The notes under the pieces: model-generated
The model's input: the letters and a program-made list of their open reading frames with translations, nothing else
Database searches by the model: none
What the model was told of the DNA's origin: nothing
Position numbers and translations under genes: made by a program
Part shown: in pieces, positions 56,930 to 64,000 of the stretch
Position numbering within the stretch: position 1 is the first letter of the stretch
Layout of the letters: every line of letters starts with the position of its first letter
Source: Sinohyriopsis cumingii
Taxonomy: Eukaryota > Mollusca > Bivalvia > Unionida > Unionidae
Length of the DNA stretch: 64,000 nt
Assembly (NCBI GenBank): GCA_028554795.2
Contig: CM068842.1
Coordinates: 23,346,590-23,410,589, forward strand
Direction: 5' to 3'

Positions 56930-59195
56930 ACAAAACTTATCACTGGAGAGCAAAAAGTAGTCTTGTGACCGTATACTGTGATGATCACACAGTACATAAA
57001 AAAAATCAAGTTTCATGACTAAGAGAAAGAGATAAATACAAACAAACTTGAAAACAGAAGCACAAAAAATAGGCCACTGTCACCTCCTTTTGCCTATGGT
57101 GAGTAGCTCCCTCAAAGATGAATATATCTATAAAGTATTATGACTACCGCCAGTACATGCAACAGTGTCAAACCTTAACATAACCAAAGAAATGCAAATA
57201 CTAGGTCAGTGTCAACTCCATCTGCCTGTTTCATAACTGTACATACAAAAGTGTCTCAGAAAATGAGTTGAATGCAACAACAAAAACACAACCTGATCAT
57301 GCCAACTATTACAACAATAAATCCAAAGTGATACAGAATGACTTCTGGAAGAAACTGATCTGATATCATAAAACAAAAACACAGACACAAATATATGTCC
57401 AATCAGAATGAGACATTGTTGCTGCAGTGAAAAGTCAAAATCTCATTATCTTCAACTTTGGCCAACGAACTACAGCTAATTTTATTCTAGCATCAAGGTA
57501 CAAACAAAGACCTATAGACAAGGAATATGTTTGATGCTGATGCTGTAGGTATTACACCGGCCTAAAGACAAGGAATCTTCTTTTGTGATGATGCTTTATG
57601 TATTGCACAATAACTGAATTCTAATGGAATAATTTAGAAACATAAATTTTCATAAAATATTGAGCAAAATTTCATCATACCAAAACTATTAAACAGATAA
57701 AATCAATATGGTAACTTTTGAATACAGATTGAGACAGAGGTATCATCTAACTAAGTGACACAACTCTGACAATTAGATTCCCATAGCTAGTTACTTAAGG
57801 GTATAACTAAGCTCTGGTTGTATATGACCAATGCATACACACCTATCAATCAAAGTCAATGCAGAAAACACACCAAGAATATATTTTTCCCCCATATTTT
57901 TGAATACTGATAAGAAGCAAATATGCAGATTTGGAAATCCTATCTTGACAAATTCTGAGAAGTTTGTTCTAAACATGCTTCAAGACAGGTTACTGTGAAC
58001 TTACGCCATGATGGACTGTACCCACCACAACACATGCATGCATCAAGTTTACTCACTGTCAATAAAGAGAGAAATACAAATATACTTAACAGGAAAATGA
58101 AAATGTAAGACAGTGTCACCTTATTTTGCCGATGGTAAGTAGTACATACGCAAGTAGTACACTCAAAGGCAAATATATCTATTAAGTTTCAATACTATAT
58201 ACAACATCCTCTAACATTAACATAACCAATGAAATGCAAATACTAGGTCAGTGTCAACTCCATCTGCCTGTCTTTTAACTGTACATACAAAAGTGTCTCA
58301 TAAAATGAGCTGAATGCAACAACAAAAACACAACCTGATCATGCCAACTATTACAACAATAAATCCAAAGTGATACACAATGACTTCTGGAATAAACTGA
58401 TCTGATATCATTAAAAAAAAACGCAGACAAAAATTTATGTGCAATCAGAAATGAGACATTGTTGCTGCAGAGAAAAGCCAAAATCGCATTATCTTCAACT
58501 GTGGCCAACGAACTACAGCTAATTTTATTCTAGCATCAAGGTACAAACACAGACCTATAGACAAGGAATATGTTTGATGCTGATGCTGTAGGTATTACAC
58601 CGGCCTAAAGACAAGGAATCTTCTTTTGTGATGATGCTTTATGTATTGCACAATAATTGAATTCTAATAGAATAATTTAGAGACATAAATTTTCATCAAA
58701 TATTGATCAAAATTTCATCATACCAAAAATATTAAAGAGAGAAAAAGAAGACGGTAACTTCTGAATACATACTGAGAGAGAGGTATCATCTAACGAACAT
58801 TACTAAGTGAGGCAACTCTGACAATTAGACTCCCATAGCTAGTTACTTAAGGGTATAACAAAGCTCTGGTTGTATATGACCAATGCATACATACCTATCA
58901 ATCAAAGACAATGCAGAAAACACACCAAGAACATATTTTCCCCCATATTTTTGAACAACTGATAAGCAAAAATGCAGATTTGGAAATCCTATCTTGAAAA
59001 TTTTGAGAAGTTTGTTCTAACCATGAGTCAGGGTAGGTTACTGTGAACTTATCCGATAATGAACTGTACCCACCACAACACATGCATGCATCAAATTTCA
59101 TCACTGTCAGAGAAAGAGATGAATACAAACAAACTTAACAACAGGAAAATGAAAAATAGGACAGTGTCATCTCCTTTTGTCTATGGTGTGAATGT
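56930..59195. repeat. Left part of an array of about 1.04-kb units
   Basis: Two near-complete units (about 57,080-58,110 and 58,110-59,195) after the tail of another. Long stretches are nearly identical, such as ctacagctaattttattcta and gatgctgatgctgtaggtat. Shared small minus frames (HNSLV-free, MFRTNFS and MATVEDN types) are too short to be genes. Confidence 0.85.
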
Positions 59196-61510
59196 CACAG
59201 ACAGTGTATATCCTTTTATTTATTAAATACATATACTTGGGTTTTGTTTTTTGAGAACAACGATATCCGAGGGTGATTTATGTGATGTGTACAAAGATTC
59301 AGAAATAGTTCGGTTCATCCTGTGCCGCATGTGCAAAGTCCTTTTGATGGGAAGAAACAAATACTTCCAGCACACAGACATGTATTGCGGCATCGTCTGT
59401 GTATAAATGCCTCACCATAAGACACAAGCTTTACATTACCGAATGTCTTGTCAGTAAGCGGTCTACTTTAAGGACTTGCACATCTTCAGCTGTAAAATTA
59501 TGTGAGTTATTTATTAATTTCTTGGTTATAAGTTATAACTATTGTACTACCATGTTTTATTTTTGTATATTGTCTATGTAGCTTCGGCTAACGTATCATG
59601 CAAATATTTTTTATTTTTGTTTGTGACTTAGTAAGAGATCTATATTAGCAATATAAATTTGCAATTTTATGAAATGTTTAAAACCGTATGATTCTTACTA
59701 GGCACTGTTAAGTTCACTTCACCCCTTGTACTTACTCTGTGTAAAGTCATTTATTTGTATTTTTATTATTCTGTTCATGCAGATTATGTTAATTGATCCA
59801 ATATTTGGATAATGATATATGCATGCATTAATAATAATTTTCTCATTCAAGTCATTCATCATTAAACACTGTATTTGTATCACCATCAAAAGTGTTCTGT
59901 TGTAAATCTATGTGTCATGTTTACCCCGACCCAGAGTAGCCCAGTTTGAAACATGTATCATCAAGGCAATTCTGACGGGTCATTGTTTGATGTCGAACAT
60001 TGCCGAAGGCTAGCACTAATCCGTTACGTAAGATTGTTGTGGCTAGAATAGAAGAACCGGACATCGGAGTTGCAAAGTCACAGACAACCAATTATCACCT
60101 AGGTGTCGAAATGTTTCCAAGATCAAAAGAAATTGCCTGATGAAGTGGGAGTGTCCTAACTTCTTTCCCCTGCAAACAGACAGACAGGTTGAACTGGCCG
60201 CTAAGACGACTGGACAGGGACACAGCGCCACCCAATCAGAATCGAGATGGGGGGAGACCTTGATTTGGGTAGAATGATATCCCTGCGTTTTCCGGCAAAA
60301 GTTAGTTCGCTGAGAGAAATTACCCAGAGAAGAGGTTAGCGTAACTCCGAATAGCCATTCGTTATTGGCGGGAAAATCTTAGAGCGGGAAGGTCTAAGTA
60401 CAGAAAGCTTCAAAAGGTCAGTAGATATTTGTTCGGTCTTTGTGGAATGCGACTGCATTTTAATTGTAGGTCGTATGTATACTTTATTAGTACTAGAATC
60501 GTAGTACGAAGAATTACTTTGTTTTGTTAATATGTTTGCATATTTTGAAGAAATGAGTTGATGTTTGTAAAGAATTATATAGCTTGCCAGCCGTCGTAAG
60601 AGTTAATATTGTAATTTACTATGTGGGTATTTTATAGTAGACTAACACACATGTTCATATGATTATAGATTTTGCCATTGTTGAATATTTGTAATGTACA
60701 GACATGCGTCTGATTTTGTCAGATTGTAGTACGATGAGATTAAATATATATGTGTATATACTGACGTGACGCAATGTATTGATGTCTGTATAACAATTCG
60801 CTGATACTGTGTTATTACGCCATTGTTTACCCTGCAAGAAGTGTGTGGGAATTTCGATGTGTGTGCATGCGTGGCCGAAACAGTGACAGCTATCTGATGG
60901 TTAATTGTCGTTATAGTGTGAGGTGAGGTTCGATAAAACATTTGTTAACGCCTTGTGGTTTTTCACAGGAAGCTTTGAGGGACAGACCAGTTAAAGTTTG
61001 GTCCCGTAGTCTCGGATAGAGAGATGGAGGAAAGGAGAAGAAAGGAGAGAAGAAAGGTGAAGTGAAGTCTGGAGCGAAGTTGGAGGAGGAGATAGTAGAG
61101 AGGGAAACAGACAAAGGAGGAGTTAGAGGAACGGGAAGAAGGAAGGAATCAGCGGGAAGAAATAGATGAGTAGATGCAAGGACAGGGGGAAAATCGAACT
61201 CACACTGTAAATCACGGGATGAATTAGGCTGTCACTTGGTCGAGGGAAAGACGAGTGATTGGAAGTTATCGTTCTAAATTATCACATTTATTAAATTGTT
61301 ATTGATTGAATTTCATCTTCGTGTTCTCTATAATTTAACCGTCGGCATTGCTGACTGGGGGATCAGAGCTGTAAATCTACATCATCACTAATTTAACTTT
61401 CTAACCTAACGAGCCAGGGTGGAACTTTCAATTTAATTTAATTAAATTATATTGGGAGAACCCCACCCCAATACGACAGAACGTCACACTATAATTCCAC
61501 CCAGTTATCT
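59196..61510. mobile_element. CpG-rich insertion splitting the array, possibly an LTR-type sequence
   Basis: About 2.3 kb absent from the other array units, with a sharp change in base composition. CpG is common, especially 59,930-60,400, and a purine-rich stretch runs 61,015-61,170. The borders read near tgtcacagac on the left and aacgtcaca on the right, reminiscent of TG...CA ends. No coding domain was recognised. It may be a solo or partial LTR of a fairly young element; the exact ends and family are uncertain. Confidence 0.4.
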
Positions 61511-63412
61511 TGTTAGTGTGAACAGTGCCCTCTAAGGCAAGTATATCAAGTTTCATTACTACATGCAACAATGTCAAAACTTAATGTAACCAGTGAAATG
61601 CAAAAACAAGGTCACTGTCAACTCATTTTGCCTGTTTCATAACTGTACATACAACAGTGTCTGTGAAAAAGAGCTAAGTGCAAATATTTAACATTGATGA
61701 CCACCTATTACAGCAAAAATGCCAGCTGAAAAATAATACACAAGAATTTACAGAATACACTGATCTAAGATTTAACATGCTAGCACAGACACAAATATAT
61801 GTCCAATCAGAATGAGACATTGTTGCTGCAGTGAAAAGTCAAAATCTCATTATCTTCAACTTTGGCCAACGATCTACAGCTAATTTTATTCTAGCATCAA
61901 GGTACAAACAAAGACCTATAGACAAGGAATATGTTTGATGCTGATGCTGTAGGTATTACACCGGCCTAAAGACAAGGAATCTTCTTTTGTGATGATGCTT
62001 TATGTATTGCACAATAATTGAATTCTAATGGAATAATTTAGAGACATAAATTTTCATCAAATATTGATCAAAATTTCATCATACCAAAAATATTAAACAG
62101 AGAAAAAAAGAGGCAGAAGTATCATCTAACAAACCATACTAAGGGAGGCAACTCAATTCGACTCGCATAACTAGACACTTGTGAGTATAGCAAGTTCTTG
62201 TTGTATATGACCAATGCATACACATCTATCAATCAAAGACAATGCAGAAAACACACTAACAATATATCCTTTCCAAATTTTTCTTAACCTACAAATATGA
62301 AGCAAAAATGCAGGTTTGGTTATCCTATCTTGTACAGATATGAAATGTTTGCTCTAAACATGCTTCAAGGAAGGTTAATGTGAATTATGCCATGATGAAC
62401 TGTATGCACCACAACACATACCTGCCTCAAGTTTCATCACTGTCAGAGAACGAAATGAATACAAACATAAAAACAGGAGAATGAAACATTGGACAGTGTC
62501 ACATCCTTTTGTATATCGTGTGAACACAGCCCTAAAAGGTAAATATATCAAGTTTCATTACTACATGCACCAATCTCAAAACTTAATGTAACCAGTGATA
62601 TGCAAAACCTAGGTCACTGTCAACTTCTTTTGCCCATTTCATAACTGTACATATGAAAGTGTCTCAGAAAATGAGGTGAATGCAATAAAAAAACCTGATC
62701 ATGCCAACTATTACAACAATAAATCCAAAGTGATATACAAAGACTTCTGGAATAAACTGATCTGATATCGTAAAACATAACACAGACAAAAATTTATGTG
62801 CAATCAGAAATGAGACATTGTTGCTGCAGAGAAAAGCCAAAATCGCATTATCTTCAACTTCGGCCAACGAACTACAGCTAATTTTATTCTAGCATCAAGG
62901 TACAAACACAGACCTGTAGACAAGGAATATGCTTGATGCTGATGCTGTAGGAATTACACCGGCCTAAAAACAAGGAATTATCTTTTGTGATGATGCTTTA
63001 CTTATTGCACAATAATTGAATTCTAATGGAATAATTTAGAGACATAAATTTTTATCAAATATTGAGCAAAATTTCATCATACCAAAAATATTAAACAGAG
63101 AGAAAGAAGACGGTAACTTCTGAATACATATTGAGAGAGAGGTATCATCTAACGAACATTACTAAGTGAGGCAACTCTGACAATTAGATTCCCATAGCTA
63201 GTTACTTAAGGGTATAACAAAGCTCTGGTTGTATATGACCAATGCATACACACCTATCAATCAAAGACAATGCAGAAAACACACCAAGAACATATTTTTC
63301 CCCATATTTTTGAACTACTGATAAGAAGCAAATATGCAGATTTGGTAATCCTATCTTGGCAAATTTTGAGAAGTTTGTTCTAAACATGATTCAGGGTAGG
63401 TTACTGTGAACT
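61511..63412. repeat. Right part of the 1-kb array
   Basis: Two more units (about 61,511-62,520 and 62,520-63,412), at about 1.0-kb spacing. The last is cut by the LINE at 63,413. Confidence 0.85.
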
Positions 63413-64000
63413 TGATAGTGATGAACTATGTCTGACATGGAAGGATACAAATCTGCAAATGGTCTGTCATGATAGACTACTTGGTGTTCTGGTAGATAAT
63501 AACCTATCATGGACTGAACATATCAAACATATCTGCAAAAAAGTCAATTCAAGTTTATGGCTTCTCAGTAGGATAAGACATTTTCTCCCTGAAAGGCACA
63601 GAAAACTATTTTATAACAGTTACATACAACCCTATTTGGCCTACTGTAGTACAGTATGGGGTAATTCAAATGATAAAAACATAGCAAAGCTGGCACATCT
63701 TCAAAAAAGAGCATTTGGGCTAATATCAATCCAGAAAGAAAGCAAGGAAAGATTAGCTGGTAGGTTAAAAATATTACATATTAAAGACCGAATCTGTTTG
63801 AGAAAAGCCAAATTAATGTACAGGATATCTCATAATAGTGCTCCTGAATATTTACAATCACTATTCCAGTATAGGTTACCTGGTAATACTCCCCACCTGC
63901 GATCCATGTCTACCAAACAGTATAAAATTCCCAAACCAAATAAGGAGTTATTTAAAAAAAGTTTCCAATACTCTGGAACTCTGCTCTGGAATAGTATTCC
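63413..64000 (+). mobile_element. 5'-truncated LINE, reverse transcriptase C-terminal part
   Basis: Open frame to the window edge. It begins within ELDSDELCLTWK and continues LLGVLVDNNLSWTEHIKHIC, FYNSYIQPYLAYCSTVWGNS, LAHLQKRAFGLISI, then SGTLLWNSIP. This is the thumb and C-terminal region typical of jockey/CR1-superfamily non-LTR elements. No stop in about 195 codons suggests a fairly young copy. It continues past the window. Clade not resolved. Confidence 0.85.

Overview
The window is nuclear DNA from an animal. It is AT-rich, intron-heavy and full of short interspersed and tandem repeats. The dispersed families (tRNA-headed SINEs ending in an AAC-type tail, a CR1/L2-like LINE 3' end, DIRS-like and hAT remnants) and a divergent but complete-looking host gene point to a lophotrochozoan, most likely a bivalve mollusc. 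I cannot name the species from sequence alone.

One host gene dominates. On the minus strand, 15 exons between 54,652 and 4,914 join in frame into the C-terminal 488 residues of NAA25 (MDM20), the large TPR-type auxiliary subunit of the NatB N-terminal acetyltransferase. Human NAA25 has about 970 residues, so the N-terminal half lies to the right of the window or is missing. The coding sequence (1,469 nt) is scattered over almost 50 kb, with exons of 43 to 204 nt. I placed the exons by splice sites, reading phase and residue matches to vertebrate NAA25 as I remember it. One intron uses a GC-AG donor.

Region by region: 1-4.2 kb is repeat-rich sequence beyond the gene's 3' end. 4.2-5.0 kb holds the 3' UTR and last exon. 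5.5-10.8 kb holds four minisatellites and a young SINE. 11.7-13.3 kb is an old, coding-like block I could not classify. 15.6-16.2 kb is a TTAA-bounded element. 16.8-17.6 kb is a CpG-rich island followed by a plus-strand open frame, a candidate nested gene. 28.3-29.3 kb is a minisatellite that grows out of NAA25 exon J. 30.4-33.3 kb is a DIRS-like fossil. 33.9-34.9 kb and 44.2-45.5 kb are minisatellites beside exons. 38.7-39.3 kb is a LINE 3' end that stops 12 nt from a splice donor. 49.6-50.9 kb is an hAT remnant with target-site repeats. 54.3-54.6 kb is a tandem repeat that copies an exon end together with its splice donor. 57-63.4 kb is an array of about 1-kb units split by a 2.3-kb CpG-rich insertion. 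The right edge is a 5'-truncated LINE.

The most notable pattern is that two NAA25 exon-intron junctions (29.3 kb and 54.54 kb) have been tandemly amplified together with their 5' splice sites. Each true donor is followed by a series of donor copies inside the intron.
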